This document shows positions 25,505 through 34,540 of a stretch of 64,000 bases of DNA, piece after piece (position 1 is the first letter of the stretch; each line of letters opens with the position of its first letter). A program made the translations under genes and the position numbers. Below the pieces are notes generated by a model, which was not told the origin of the DNA, ran no database searches, and saw only the letters and a program-made list of their open reading frames with translations. The DNA comes from Rhizobium tropici CIAT 899 (GTDB lineage Bacteria > Pseudomonadota > Alphaproteobacteria > Rhizobiales > Rhizobiaceae): NCBI RefSeq assembly GCF_000330885.1, contig NC_020062.1, positions 1,682,374 to 1,746,373 of the forward strand, written 5' to 3'.

Positions 25505-26287
25505 ATGATCACAGAACAGGAACGCCGAGAGGCGGCCAACGCCCTTCTGAAGGCAGAAACCGACCGCAAGCCAATCGTTCAACCGAGCAGGACCTATCCC
25601 GGTCTGGAGCTTGAAGACGCCTACAAAATTCAAGCGCTCTGGGCGGAGGCTCGGACTGCTAGGGGTGCTCGGGTCGTAGGTCACAAGATCGGCCTTACGT
25701 CGCGCGCGATGCAGATGGCATCCAAGATGACCGAGCCCGACTATGGTGTCATCCTCGACGACGCCCTCTACAATGACGGAGCGCAGATCAAGGCCGACCT
25801 CTTTATCAAGCCCCGCCTCGAAGTCGAGCTCGCCTTCGTGATGGGCGAGGATCTCGAGGGGCCTGGTACCCGGATCTACGACGTGATGAGGGCGACTGAA
25901 TTCGTAGTCCCGGCTCTCGAGATCATCGACTATCGCACCGAGGTTCCAAGAGCGATCACCGACACGATCGCCGACAATGCCGCTTTCGGGGCGATCGTTG
26001 TTGGCGGGCGCATCATTCGCCCAATGGACATCGACATCCGCTGGGTGGGCGCCACTCTCTCGAAGAACGGCATTATCGAGGAATCCGGTGTTTCTGCAGC
26101 GATCATGGGCCATCCGGCAGCCGGGATCGCCTGGTTGGTAAACAAGCTCCATGCGGTGGGCGGCGGTTTGAAAAAGGGGCAGATCGTGCTGGCCGGCTCT
26201 TTCACCCGCCCTGTGGACATAGCCCAGGGCGACGTGATCCAGGCAGACTACGGCCCCGTCGGCTCAATCGGCGTCTCATTCGCGTGA
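25505..26287 (+). CDS. 2-oxo-hept-3-ene-1,7-dioate hydratase-like protein (HpaH family)
   Basis: 260 residues matching the MhpD/HpaH hydratase family. Characteristic segments are [34 protein letters not shown] (metal-ligand glutamates) and [15 protein letters not shown] near the C-terminus. The family adds water to 2-hydroxy-dienoates or 2-oxo-enedioates after meta (extradiol) cleavage. Here it follows an intradiol dioxygenase by 20 bp, which is unexpected. Its substrate may be a tautomer made by the CHMI-like protein of the facing operon. The precise diacid is unknown. Confidence 0.88.
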   Translation: MITEQERREAANALLKAETDRKPIVQPSRTYPGLELEDAYKIQALWAEARTARGARVVGHKIGLTSRAMQMASKMTEPDYGVILDDALYNDGAQIKADLFIKPRLEVELAFVMGEDLEGPGTRIYDVMRATEFVVPALEIIDYRTEVPRAITDTIADNAAFGAIVVGGRIIRPMDIDIRWVGATLSKNGIIEESGVSAAIMGHPAAGIAWLVNKLHAVGGGLKKGQIVLAGSFTRPVDIAQGDVIQADYGPVGSIGVSFA

Positions 26288-26294
26288 GGATCTA

Positions 26295-27059
26295 ATGGAA
26301 CTCCCCGTCAACAGCTTCAAGCGAAAACTCCAGGCCGGTCAAAGTCAGATCGGATTGTGGTGCGGCCTTCCGGGCAGCTATACAGCGGAAATCGTCGCAC
26401 CGTCCGGTTTCGACTGGCTGCTTTTCGATACCGAACATTCTCCCAGCGACGTTCTTACTGTGCTTCCACAGTTGCAGGCGGTCGCGCCGTACGACGTCGC
26501 CGCCGTGGTTCGCCCGGCCTTTAACGACCCCGTATTGATCAAGCGTTTTCTGGATATCGGCGTCCAGACGCTTCTCATTCCATATGTGCAGAATGAACAG
26601 GAGGCGAAGGCGGCCGTGGCGGCGGCGCGTTACGCACCGCGAGGTATCCGCGGCGTATCCGCCCTCACCCGCGCCACCCGCTTCGGGCGCGTGCCGAACT
26701 ACGCGCAGACCGCCGAACAGGAAATCTGCCTCTTGCTGCAGATCGAGACACGAGAGGCGCTCGATCGGCTTGAAGCCATTGCAGGGGTCGATGGAGTCGA
26801 CGGGATCTTCATCGGTCCGGCAGACCTTGCAGCCAGCCTCGGTTATCCCGGCCAACCGGGACATCCCGAGGTAGTATCGGCAATCGAGAATGCGATCGAA
26901 CGCTTGAAAGCCGTGGGTAAGCCTTCGGGCATCTTGACGCCTGACGAGAAGTTTGCGGCGCGCTGCATTGGGCAGGGAACGCTGTTTACCGCAGTTGGTG
27001 TCGATGTTGCTCTCCTTGCCAGAGGATCGGAAGCACTTGCGTCCATGTTTTCGCACTAG
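26295..27059 (+). CDS. 4-hydroxy-2-oxoheptanedioate aldolase-like protein (HpaI family)
   Basis: 254 residues, a class II metal-dependent aldolase of the HpcH/HpaI family. Visible active-site elements are FDTEHSPSD (Asp and His), VVRPAFND (Arg that orients the carboxylate), [10 protein letters not shown] (metal Glu) and [14 protein letters not shown] (metal Asp). It would split a 4-hydroxy-2-oxo diacid to pyruvate plus a semialdehyde. GAGG precedes the ATG by 5 bases, and the gene follows the hydratase by 7 bp. Confidence 0.9.
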   Translation: MELPVNSFKRKLQAGQSQIGLWCGLPGSYTAEIVAPSGFDWLLFDTEHSPSDVLTVLPQLQAVAPYDVAAVVRPAFNDPVLIKRFLDIGVQTLLIPYVQNEQEAKAAVAAARYAPRGIRGVSALTRATRFGRVPNYAQTAEQEICLLLQIETREALDRLEAIAGVDGVDGIFIGPADLAASLGYPGQPGHPEVVSAIENAIERLKAVGKPSGILTPDEKFAARCIGQGTLFTAVGVDVALLARGSEALASMFSH

Positions 27060-27120
27060 GGCCGGATGTCGTTCGAAAACCGCCTGCACTTTTCGGCATC
27101 ACGCTCTAGGGAGACGTAGT

Positions 27121-27819
27121 ATGTTCACTTTGGAGCAGGTCCGGTCGGAAATAGCGTCGGCTGGAACCATCAGGGCCGCCGTCAATATGTCGAACGCAGC
27201 ATTGATCCGCTGGGACGAAACCGCAGGCGCCTTAGTGGGACTGAGCGCGGAAATTGCGGATAGGATCGCCCGCGAACTTGATCGGGGGCTTTCCCTCATA
27301 CGATACGGATCCGCGGCGGATATTCTTTCCGCTGCGGACGGCGGCGAGTGGGACATCGCCTTCATCGCGTCAGACCCATCAAGAACCGATCGCTTCAGCT
27401 TCTCGCCCCCCTATATCTCAGTCGAAGCCACCTACCTGGTTCCGGTAACTTCACCCTACCGGACGGCGGACGAGCTGGATACCAATGGAATTCGCATCGC
27501 TTCCGCGCGTAGCGCCGCCTATACAAAACAGCTTGAGCGAACACTCAAGCGAGCGACGGTGCTGCATGTCGACAACCCGGCGGCGGCCGTCGGCTTTCTC
27601 GTCGACCAAGAATGCGACGCGGCGGCTGGACTGACCGAATTCCTCTTCAACGCCTCGGAGCGGATGGAAGGCTTCCGGGTGGTAGATGGAGTGTTTTCGC
27701 GAATTCCTCAGACGATCGCGGTGCACAAACGGGCCACCAATGCCTCGCTCTTCTTCGCGGACTTCGTGCGGCGGCTCGGTGGCGCGGATGCTGGGGAAGA
27801 AAAAAACGGAGTTCCGTGA
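27121..27819 (+). CDS. Leaderless family 3 solute-binding-like protein
   Basis: 232 residues from the ATG at 27121 (AGGGAG upstream). It resembles the periplasmic amino-acid-binding fold: GTIRAAVNMSNAAL, GALVGLSAEIADRIAREL, GEWDIAFIASDPSRTDRFSFSPPYI and AAGLTEFLF. There is no signal peptide; the fold starts almost at the first residue. The longer upstream frame overlaps the aldolase gene and adds no signal either. It may be a cytoplasmic ligand sensor or chaperone for the pathway, or a binding protein exported by another route. It is 61 bp after the aldolase gene and probably cotranscribed. Confidence 0.8.
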   Translation: MFTLEQVRSEIASAGTIRAAVNMSNAALIRWDETAGALVGLSAEIADRIARELDRGLSLIRYGSAADILSAADGGEWDIAFIASDPSRTDRFSFSPPYISVEATYLVPVTSPYRTADELDTNGIRIASARSAAYTKQLERTLKRATVLHVDNPAAAVGFLVDQECDAAAGLTEFLFNASERMEGFRVVDGVFSRIPQTIAVHKRATNASLFFADFVRRLGGADAGEEKNGVP

Positions 27820-27861
27820 AACCCGCCCTATGCATAAACCCTGCGCGGGCAGAGTTTACCT

Positions 27862-28887
27862 CTAGATCAGCCGAACGCGCCGTGCCGCCGCAACCCGATA
27901 AAGTGGATCACCCCAGACCAGTTGCTCCTGCAATGCCGAAAAGACCAGGCTAATATCGTGTTCGTCGTTGGAGGCCACGGCCGCGGCCCTTATCTCTGGC
28001 CAGTCCGGTACCTGCATCTCACGCATCGCCCGAAGCGTTTCGGCGGTCGGAAGCGCTGGGAAGCCGATTTTCGGAACGAGCGTGGCAATCACCTGCCAGA
28101 AGGCACGGTAAAGCGGCAGCGGCTCATCCAGATGCGCCGCGACCAACCGAGCCCAATGCAAGCCGGTAACGGCGTGAAGCGCCGAGAAATCCATGGTCGA
28201 GGCGAATAGGGCGAGCGCCGTCTCCGCCATGCGCTTCGGCGTCGCTTCATCAATGCGCAAACGATCGATCACCGGCGGAAAGTCCGGTAAGGCGGCGACT
28301 TCGCGTATATTATGCCAGAGAAGATCGGTCTCAGGCACATAGTCATGTACGCCGGCAACATTATTCATGGCAGCGAGAATGGCTGCCGGATCGTCAGTGT
28401 CGGGCTTTATTCCAGTCGGATCCGGCAAGGGCAGATAACAGGTCGCCCAGTATCCGAGCGCCGTTCCCGCTTCCTTCGTGTCGGCATTGAGCACCGCATA
28501 AGCCAGCCGCATCAGCGGGTGCAGCGCACTGCCGGCCACACCCTGGATCAACCGAGGCAAATAATGGCGGATCGCGGCATCGGTTCCGAGCCGTTCGACT
28601 TCGGCGATGAAATAGGCGCGATAATCGGATTCCCGCGTCCGGTCACCCAGCGCCGCATCCCAACGCGCACGCTCGATCGGAGCCACGAGCGGCGGCGCGG
28701 GAACAAGCTGGTTTGCCACGCGGTAAATCTCATACCATTCGTCGAGACGCTCAGGGGTCGCGCCCATGCGATCGAGTGCCACGAGGACCATCGGAGCGTG
28801 ATTGGCCAACAGATAGGGAAATTCCACACTCTCACACCGGGTCTTCTCCAGAACTCGGCCAAGCGGAAACGCTGGTATGATTGTCAT
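27862..28887 (-). CDS. Questin-oxidase-family (DUF4243) protein
   Basis: 341 residues, mainly helical, with motifs HAPMVLVALDRMGA near the N-terminus, GVAGSALHPLMRLAYAV in the middle and AALQEQLVWGDPL-like text at the end. These match the questin oxidase family, known in fungi for Baeyer-Villiger-type ring opening of anthraquinones. Bacterial members are largely uncharacterised. Its start overlaps the end of the upstream flavoprotein gene by 4 bases, so the two are translationally coupled and likely act on one substrate. No cofactor motif is visible in this protein. Confidence 0.78.
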   Translation of the reverse strand: MTIIPAFPLGRVLEKTRCESVEFPYLLANHAPMVLVALDRMGATPERLDEWYEIYRVANQLVPAPPLVAPIERARWDAALGDRTRESDYRAYFIAEVERLGTDAAIRHYLPRLIQGVAGSALHPLMRLAYAVLNADTKEAGTALGYWATCYLPLPDPTGIKPDTDDPAAILAAMNNVAGVHDYVPETDLLWHNIREVAALPDFPPVIDRLRIDEATPKRMAETALALFASTMDFSALHAVTGLHWARLVAAHLDEPLPLYRAFWQVIATLVPKIGFPALPTAETLRAMREMQVPDWPEIRAAAVASNDEHDISLVFSALQEQLVWGDPLYRVAAARRVRLI

Positions 28888-30347
28888 GATGACACTTCCT
28901 TCATGCCTTCAAGGTCTCCACCGTGGCCGCGCGGATCGAAATGATGCTCCCGATAGGCCGCAAGGTCACGGAGAAAATCGTCGGCCGCCTCGTGAAAGAG
29001 ACTGCCCACGACCGCATCGACGATGCGCGGCAGGCCGTATTTCATGCCAGTCACACCGTTACTGATCGGGCCGAGGCTGGCAAGGGCCGAGCAGTTGAAC
29101 AAATGGATTTGCGACAGCCATCCATGGGTCGCGGGATTCTTCGGCGTCAGTTCGAAGCCGCGCGCGAGATAGGGATGGGCCGCGATCTCGGGCGATGCCC
29201 CGCCAACCGGCGGCGCGAAGCGATCGGACCAGAAAGCCACATGCGGCGCGATGCTCTTCAATTCCGCGCGTTGGGTAAAATCGATCGTATAACCGGTACC
29301 AAGCAGAAGATGATCGGCGCTGAAAATGCCGCTGTCGCTTTCGATCACAACCCGCCCGGCATCCAATGTCACGGACCGCACCTTATGGCCCAGCGCCATG
29401 GCGAAACGCGGATTGGACACTGCACGATCGAACTGATCCTGTGTCGGCGGGATCTTGAAGCCATTGTAGAGCCGGATATAGCGCCATTTCTGTAGGTCCG
29501 ACAGGTCACCGAAATGACCAAGGAAGCCCGGAAAATTGGTCCAGGCCAAGACTTCCGTCCGGCCGAAATTGCGCGAGCGGCCGATCATAACAACGCTTTT
29601 TGCGCCCTTTTCCAAAGCCGTTGCCGCCCAGTCGAAGCTGGAAGTCGCCGAACCCAGAATGGCGACATCCCGATCCTTGAGATGGTTATCGTCTGCAATC
29701 TCGGCACTATGGGTCCAATATTGCTTGGGCAAGCTACGAACGAAATCGGGGATCATAGGCGCGCCGCCGCCATCGATACCGGTGGCCAGCACAAGCCGCC
29801 GGCATTCGATCTGTTGCGTTTCACCATCCGCTTCAAGCACAAGCCGCAACCAGCCGTCGACTTGCGAGATCCCGGCAAGGCTCGTGCCGTTGGAGACATT
29901 CGGCTCCGTCATCGTGCGATACCAGCCAAGATAGGCCATCCAGTCTTGCCGCGACATCTTGTCGAGGCTTTCATAGGCGTCTGTGCCATGGACGGCTTCG
30001 TACCAGGCGCGCGGCGTCAGCGACGGCAGGCCATAATCCGGCCCGGCGAGATGTTTCGGCGAGCGCAGCGTCTTCATGCGCGCACAGCCAATCCAAGGCC
30101 CTTCCCGCCCCTCCCCGGCCCTGTCGATCACCTGAACGCCCACAACCCCGCGTCGTTTCAGGCCAAAGGCGATAGCAAGCCCCGACATGCCGGCCCCGCA
30201 GATCACGACATTATAGCGCGCCATAAAAGCAGGCCCCGGCTCCGGTGCCGGAGCCCATACCCGTCCGAGCGCCTCAGTCGTCTCCATTTCGCCGACGAGC
30301 CGCTTTTCAAGCGCTTCAAGTCGCGATGTGCTGAGGCCGCCGTTCAT
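28884..30347 (-). CDS. FAD-dependent oxidoreductase, flavin monooxygenase-like
   Basis: 487 residues from the ATG at 30347 (AGGA six bases upstream); an upstream TTG at 30374 is weaker. The FAD Rossmann motif VVICGAGMSGLAIAFGLKRRG begins about residue 56 after an N-terminal extension. A second nucleotide site is DVAILGSATSSFDWAATAL near residue 230, where the expected GxGxxG is GSATSS. LLLGTGYTIDF is the typical third FAD contact. The overall pattern is that of lysine/ornithine or Baeyer-Villiger type class B monooxygenases. Coupled to the questin-oxidase-like gene, it may supply flavin hydroperoxide chemistry for one oxidation. Substrate unknown. Confidence 0.82.
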   Translation of the reverse strand: MNGGLSTSRLEALEKRLVGEMETTEALGRVWAPAPEPGPAFMARYNVVICGAGMSGLAIAFGLKRRGVVGVQVIDRAGEGREGPWIGCARMKTLRSPKHLAGPDYGLPSLTPRAWYEAVHGTDAYESLDKMSRQDWMAYLGWYRTMTEPNVSNGTSLAGISQVDGWLRLVLEADGETQQIECRRLVLATGIDGGGAPMIPDFVRSLPKQYWTHSAEIADDNHLKDRDVAILGSATSSFDWAATALEKGAKSVVMIGRSRNFGRTEVLAWTNFPGFLGHFGDLSDLQKWRYIRLYNGFKIPPTQDQFDRAVSNPRFAMALGHKVRSVTLDAGRVVIESDSGIFSADHLLLGTGYTIDFTQRAELKSIAPHVAFWSDRFAPPVGGASPEIAAHPYLARGFELTPKNPATHGWLSQIHLFNCSALASLGPISNGVTGMKYGLPRIVDAVVGSLFHEAADDFLRDLAAYREHHFDPRGHGGDLEGMKEVSS

Positions 30348-30521
30348 GTTCGATCCTGACACTTCTTTCTTCAACGCCGCCTCGGACTAAGCCCGGCACA
30401 AGTGCAAGCCTTTTAAGCAACCCGACGAATGCGCAAAAACGAGGCATACTGCACAGTGATCAAGCAAAATGTGCGCGATATTGTTCAATTTTGTTATATT
30501 CAGGCCATTGTTGCATTTTTG

Positions 30522-30535
30522 TCAAGTGCACTTGA
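30522..30535. promoter_or_regulatory. Perfect 14 bp palindrome upstream of the sugar-binding-protein gene
   Basis: TCAAGTGCACTTGA is self-complementary and lies 54 bp before the binding-protein start, inside an AT-rich promoter region. The T-rich element GTTTTTGTTTG follows at 30540-30550, and GTTTTTGTT recurs in the DeoR/SDR intergenic region. It is a plausible regulator site for the importer. Confidence 0.5.
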
Positions 30536-30588
30536 GTGCGTTTTTGTTTGATGTATAGTGGCGATCAATCATGAAAAGGAGAACACTA

Positions 30589-31872
30589 ATGACATTCATG
30601 AAGGGGAATTTTCAGAAGTTTACTACCGTTTGCATTATTGCCCTGACAGGGGGCATGGCGCAGGCTGCCGACAAGCCACTGGCCGGCGTCACTCTCAGTC
30701 TGGCATCCATGAACGACCAGTATTCGGCCGTGCTGGCGCAGATCGCGCCTGAGTTCAAGGAAGCGACCGGCGCAGAACTCAAGGTCGACATCATGGACTA
30801 CGGCTCTCTGCTGACGAAGACCACCGCCGATTTCGTGGGGCACACCGCCGGTTATGATCTGATCACCATGGACATCGTCTGGGCAGGGCAGTTCGCCGCC
30901 AATGGCTATACGATCGATCTCAACGACCTGATGAAGCGCGACGCCAAGGAGCTGGATACCGCCGACATCTATCCCAAGCTCACGGAAGCGCTCGGCAATT
31001 ACAAAGGCAAGCAGGTCGCCTATCCCTTTGCCGGCTATGCCAACGTCCTCGCCTATCGCAAGGATCTCTTCGACGCCGCCGGCTTGAAGGCGCCGGAAAC
31101 GATGGAAGACCTGGTCGCGGCCGCCTATAAGCTGAGCGACCCGGCCAAGAAGCAGTATGGCTTTGTCGCCAACGGCCAGAAAGGCCCGGCGGTCGCCCAG
31201 GACTGGATGCAATATAACGCCGAAATGGGCGGCGCCATCCTCGACAAGGACGGCAAGCCGGCGCTCAATTCCGAAGCCAATATCAAGAGCCTGACTGTTT
31301 ATCGCGACCTCTTCAAGAAGGCAGCCCCTCCCGGTGCCGCCGACTATGACTGGGGCGGCCGCGAGGAAAGCTTCCGCCAGGGCATCGCCGCCACGATGCA
31401 GACTTGGTCCGTCGGCGCGCCCGGCTATTACGATCCGAAGACATCCAAGATAGTCGGCAAGGTCGATGTCGCGCTCGCCCCGCGCGGCAAGGGTTTACCG
31501 AAGATCTACGGAATCGGCGGCTGGGGCATGGCCATCAATGCCGATGCGAAGGACAAGCAGAAAGAAGCCGCCTGGACCTTCATCAAGTGGGTCACCAGTC
31601 CGAAGATCCAGAAGGAGATGAACATGCTCGGCGCTGGCAGCTATATCCGCAAGAGCACGGTCGCGGACAAGGAACTGAACGCCAAGTATCCGTTCCTGCC
31701 CGTTCTCAACGAAGTCTTCGAGAACGGCGACGGCGACTACCGCCCACGCATTCCGGAATATCCGGAAATCCAGGACATGCTAGGCACGGCAGTCAACTCC
31801 GTCCTCGTCGGTACGGCCGAGCCCAAAGCCGCGCTTGATGCGGCGCAGGAAGCAGCCGCCAAGCTGTTCTAA
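30589..31872 (+). CDS. Carbohydrate ABC transporter substrate-binding protein
   Basis: 427 residues. The ATG at 30589 has AAGGAG seven bases upstream; the ATG at 30571 would place that site inside the gene. A signal peptide (KFTTVCIIALTGGMAQA) ends before ADKPL. The body is family 1: ITMDIVWAGQFAANGYTIDL, YAGYANVLAYRKDLFDAAG-like text, and a long C-terminal lobe. It should capture a sugar or polyol for the two permeases that follow. A strong hairpin separates it from them, which would keep the binding protein in excess. Confidence 0.92.
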   Translation: MTFMKGNFQKFTTVCIIALTGGMAQAADKPLAGVTLSLASMNDQYSAVLAQIAPEFKEATGAELKVDIMDYGSLLTKTTADFVGHTAGYDLITMDIVWAGQFAANGYTIDLNDLMKRDAKELDTADIYPKLTEALGNYKGKQVAYPFAGYANVLAYRKDLFDAAGLKAPETMEDLVAAAYKLSDPAKKQYGFVANGQKGPAVAQDWMQYNAEMGGAILDKDGKPALNSEANIKSLTVYRDLFKKAAPPGAADYDWGGREESFRQGIAATMQTWSVGAPGYYDPKTSKIVGKVDVALAPRGKGLPKIYGIGGWGMAINADAKDKQKEAAWTFIKWVTSPKIQKEMNMLGAGSYIRKSTVADKELNAKYPFLPVLNEVFENGDGDYRPRIPEYPEIQDMLGTAVNSVLVGTAEPKAALDAAQEAAAKLF

Positions 31873-31876
31873 GAAC

Positions 31877-31910
31877 AGGCCCGCTTCACGAAAGACCGTG
31901 AAGCGGGCCT
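31877..31910 (+). terminator. Strong intergenic hairpin after the binding-protein gene
   Basis: AGGCCCGCTTCACG (31877-31890) and CGTGAAGCGGGCCT (31897-31910) are perfect complements with a 6-base loop, followed by TTCATTT. It lies 4 bases after the binding-protein stop and 117 bases before the permease start. It can act as a partial terminator or a 3' stabiliser that raises binding-protein expression over permeases. Confidence 0.8.
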
Positions 31911-32027
31911 TTCATTTCGAGGGCGATGGTCGGGCCGGCTTTAGCGGCACGCTGAAGGCAAGATTCCGTTTGCGCACCGGCCCGTTTTCCTCTCAGATCG
32001 AAACGCGAAGCAATTGGCCATTCGGTG

Positions 32028-32987
32028 ATGACGAATTACGCGATGAACCTGACCAGTTCCGTTGACAGCAAGGCGGCCACGCGCCTCCCCTCGGTCTCTT
32101 TCGCCATGCGACGAAAATTCTTCCTGTTTGCCATGGCGCTCCCCGCCGTCGCCTACGTGATTGCGCTCGGCGTCTTCCCGCTCGTAAAGGGCATCTGGTA
32201 CAGCCTCTACGAATACAATCTCCTGAAGCCGGCGCGGACCCATTTCGTCGGCATCGACAATTACGTCAACCTGCTGGCAGACGCCGATTTTCGCGGCGCT
32301 ATTGCCAATACGGTCATCTTCACCGTTTTTTCTGTCGCCATCGAACTCGTCTTCGGCTTTGTCATCGCGCTGGCGCTCTGGCGTGACGACCGGTTCAATC
32401 GCGCCTGCCTGACGTTGATCCTCGTTCCCGTCACCATTACGCCGCTGGTCGTCGGCCTCATCTTCAAGGGCTTGCTCCTCGCCGACTACGGCATGGTCGG
32501 CTACTATCTTGCCCAGTGGGGCATCACCGATCCGCGCGGCCTCTTCGCCACACCATCGACTGCGCTAGCCACGCTCATCTTCATCGACATCTGGGAATGG
32601 ACGCCGCTCGTGGCGCTCATCCTACTGGCCGGCCTAAAGGCGCTGCCCGGCGATCTCCTGGAGGCCGCCGCCGTCGACGGAGCAACCGCCTGGCGCACTT
32701 TCCGCTCCATCACCTTGCCGCTCATGCTCCCCGCCGTCATGCTGGCGCTGACGCTACGCACCATCGACGCCTTCCGCGTCTTTGACAGCGTGTTCGTGAC
32801 GACCGGCGGCGGACCGGGCAATTCCACCAACACGCTCATGGTCTATGCGGTAAAGGAGGGCCTGAGCTTCTTCAATATCGGCAAGGCATCGGCGATTTCC
32901 AACATCGCGCTTCTCTGCGTAGCGATCATCGCCGCCTGCTTCATCCTCATGATCCGCCATTTCGACAAGAAGGCCAACGGCCGATGA
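32028..32987 (+). CDS. Carbohydrate ABC permease, MalF type
   Basis: 319 residues from the ATG at 32028; GTG at 32025 and ATG at 32043 are alternatives and none has a strong site. Six spans are seen, the first in FFLFAMALPAVAYVIALGVF. The EAA loop is LPGDLLEAAAVDGATAWRTF. Its end overlaps the next permease start by 4 bases. It forms the channel of an importer with the preceding binding protein, the next permease and the distant UgpC-like ATPase at 36039-37202. Confidence 0.91.
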   Translation: MTNYAMNLTSSVDSKAATRLPSVSFAMRRKFFLFAMALPAVAYVIALGVFPLVKGIWYSLYEYNLLKPARTHFVGIDNYVNLLADADFRGAIANTVIFTVFSVAIELVFGFVIALALWRDDRFNRACLTLILVPVTITPLVVGLIFKGLLLADYGMVGYYLAQWGITDPRGLFATPSTALATLIFIDIWEWTPLVALILLAGLKALPGDLLEAAAVDGATAWRTFRSITLPLMLPAVMLALTLRTIDAFRVFDSVFVTTGGGPGNSTNTLMVYAVKEGLSFFNIGKASAISNIALLCVAIIAACFILMIRHFDKKANGR

Positions 32988-33805
32988 CGACACGCTCCAT
33001 GGTCTTTGATACGGCGCGCCGCGGTTTCCTGCTGCTTACTCTCGCCTTCTTCCTGCTGCCCTTCCTGTGGCTTGCGATGACCGCCTACAAACCGTCGAAC
33101 GCAATCTTCTCCATTCCACCGCATCTCTTCTTCACGCCGACGCTGGACCAGTTCCGCAACGCGCTGCGTATCTTCGATGTCGGCAGCCTCGTCATTTCCA
33201 GTCTCCTGATTGCTGGCGGCTCGATGCTGCTTTCGCTAATACTCGGCGTTCCGGCCGGCTATGCGCTCGCCCGCTCGACACATCCTGCCGCCATGGGCGT
33301 TGCCTATTTCTTCATGACGATCCGCATGGTCCCCGCTGTCGCGGCGCTCATCCCGTTCTACCTGCTCATGCGCGATATCGGCCTCATCGGCAGCTGGTTC
33401 AGCGTCGTCCTGATCAATTGCGTGCTCAATACCGCCTTCGTGAGTTGGATGATGTTTTCCTACTTCCGTGGCCTGCCGAAGGAACTGGAAGAAGCGGCGC
33501 TGACGGATGGCTGCCGGCAGTTCGGTGCGTTCTGGAAAGTATCGCTGCCAGCGGTGCGCTCCGGCATCATCGCCTCTGCGCTTTTCTGCGTGCTCTTCTC
33601 GTGGAACGACTTCCTCTTCGCCATGTTCCTGACGCGGCTCGATTCCAAGCCGATCTCGGTGGCGTTGCTGTCGGCCTACGGCACAAAGGACATCACCTGG
33701 GGCACGCTCGGGGCGTTGGCGCATTTCTCGACCGTGCCGATCGTGCTCATCGTGCTCGTCCTCAACCGCTATTTCGTGCAGGGACTGACCAAAGGCATCA
33801 ACTGA
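32984..33805 (+). CDS. Carbohydrate ABC permease, MalG type
   Basis: 273 residues, six spans, with the EAA loop LPKELEEAALTDGCRQFGAF and the terminal LVLNRYFVQGLTKGIN. Translationally coupled by ATGA overlap to the first permease. The operon ends at a convergent terminator at 33828-33855. Confidence 0.92.
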   Translation: MTTRSMVFDTARRGFLLLTLAFFLLPFLWLAMTAYKPSNAIFSIPPHLFFTPTLDQFRNALRIFDVGSLVISSLLIAGGSMLLSLILGVPAGYALARSTHPAAMGVAYFFMTIRMVPAVAALIPFYLLMRDIGLIGSWFSVVLINCVLNTAFVSWMMFSYFRGLPKELEEAALTDGCRQFGAFWKVSLPAVRSGIIASALFCVLFSWNDFLFAMFLTRLDSKPISVALLSAYGTKDITWGTLGALAHFSTVPIVLIVLVLNRYFVQGLTKGIN

Positions 33806-33827
33806 GCGGACAGACACCCGCGATTGA

Positions 33828-33855
33828 AAAGGCGGCACCTCGCGGAGCCGCCTTT
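33828..33855 (+). terminator. Terminator after the permease operon
   Basis: AAAGGCGGC (33828-33836) and GCCGCCTTT (33847-33855) form a 9 bp stem with a 10-base loop. The flanking A and T runs make it usable in both directions between the permease and the convergent HAD gene. Confidence 0.7.
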
Positions 33856-33925
33856 CGTCATTTCGAACAAGTCAAACAAAACGAGCGGAGCGCTTCAGGC
33901 GATTTCGTTTTCACCGGAAACGCTC

Positions 33926-34540
33926 TTACGATGCACGAAGCCTACGCTCTTCAACGAGGTCGAGGATTGTCGAGAAGTCTGTGAAATCCGCGCCATAGCG
34001 AAGCACCAGCATGCCCGCCGCCCGCGCCGACGCCGCGCCCACGACGCTATCCTCGACAGCCAGCACGTGCGAAGCATCAAGGCCAAGACGCTCGCAGGCA
34101 AGCCGATAAGGCTCGGGATCAGGCTTGCCATGCACCACATCCTCGCGCCCAATCGCAAAGGCCATCGCACTGTCGAGCCCCATAGCCTTGAGATTGGCCT
34201 CGACGATGCGGCGAGACGAGTTGGAAACCGCGCATTGAACAAGCCCCGCCTCGGCGAGCGCAAGCACCGTCTCCGGCGCGCCCGCTATCGGCTGCAACTC
34301 GGCGGCCCGCTCAATATAGGCCTCGACAATCTCGGAGATCCAAGTATCGGGGCCAAGTCCGGGCGGATAGAGCGGTGCGAGCACCGTCCAGACATCACTC
34401 ATTGCCACCCCGATGAAACGCGTATCATCGGCGGCAATGTTGACGCCATAGCGCTCCGAAATGGCCATCAGCGCCTTGTGGTGAACCGGTTCGCTGTCGA
34501 TCAGCGTCCCGTCGACATCCCAGGCGATTGCCTTGATCAT
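33926..34540 (-). CDS. HAD-superfamily phosphatase
   Basis: 204 residues from the ATG at 34540 (GGAGG six bases upstream); the longer frame to 34684 is antisense-like and overlaps the kinase. Motif I is WDVDGTLIDS, motif II CAVSNSSR, motif III lysine in HGKPDPEPY and motif IV VLAVEDSVVGAASA. The alpha-helical cap of the beta-phosphoglucomutase/phosphatase group sits between motifs I and II. The start overlaps the kinase stop (ATGA). With a kinase in the same operon, it may remove phosphate from a sugar phosphate or act as a phosphomutase. Confidence 0.9.
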   Translation of the reverse strand: MIKAIAWDVDGTLIDSEPVHHKALMAISERYGVNIAADDTRFIGVAMSDVWTVLAPLYPPGLGPDTWISEIVEAYIERAAELQPIAGAPETVLALAEAGLVQCAVSNSSRRIVEANLKAMGLDSAMAFAIGREDVVHGKPDPEPYRLACERLGLDASHVLAVEDSVVGAASARAAGMLVLRYGADFTDFSTILDLVEERRLRAS

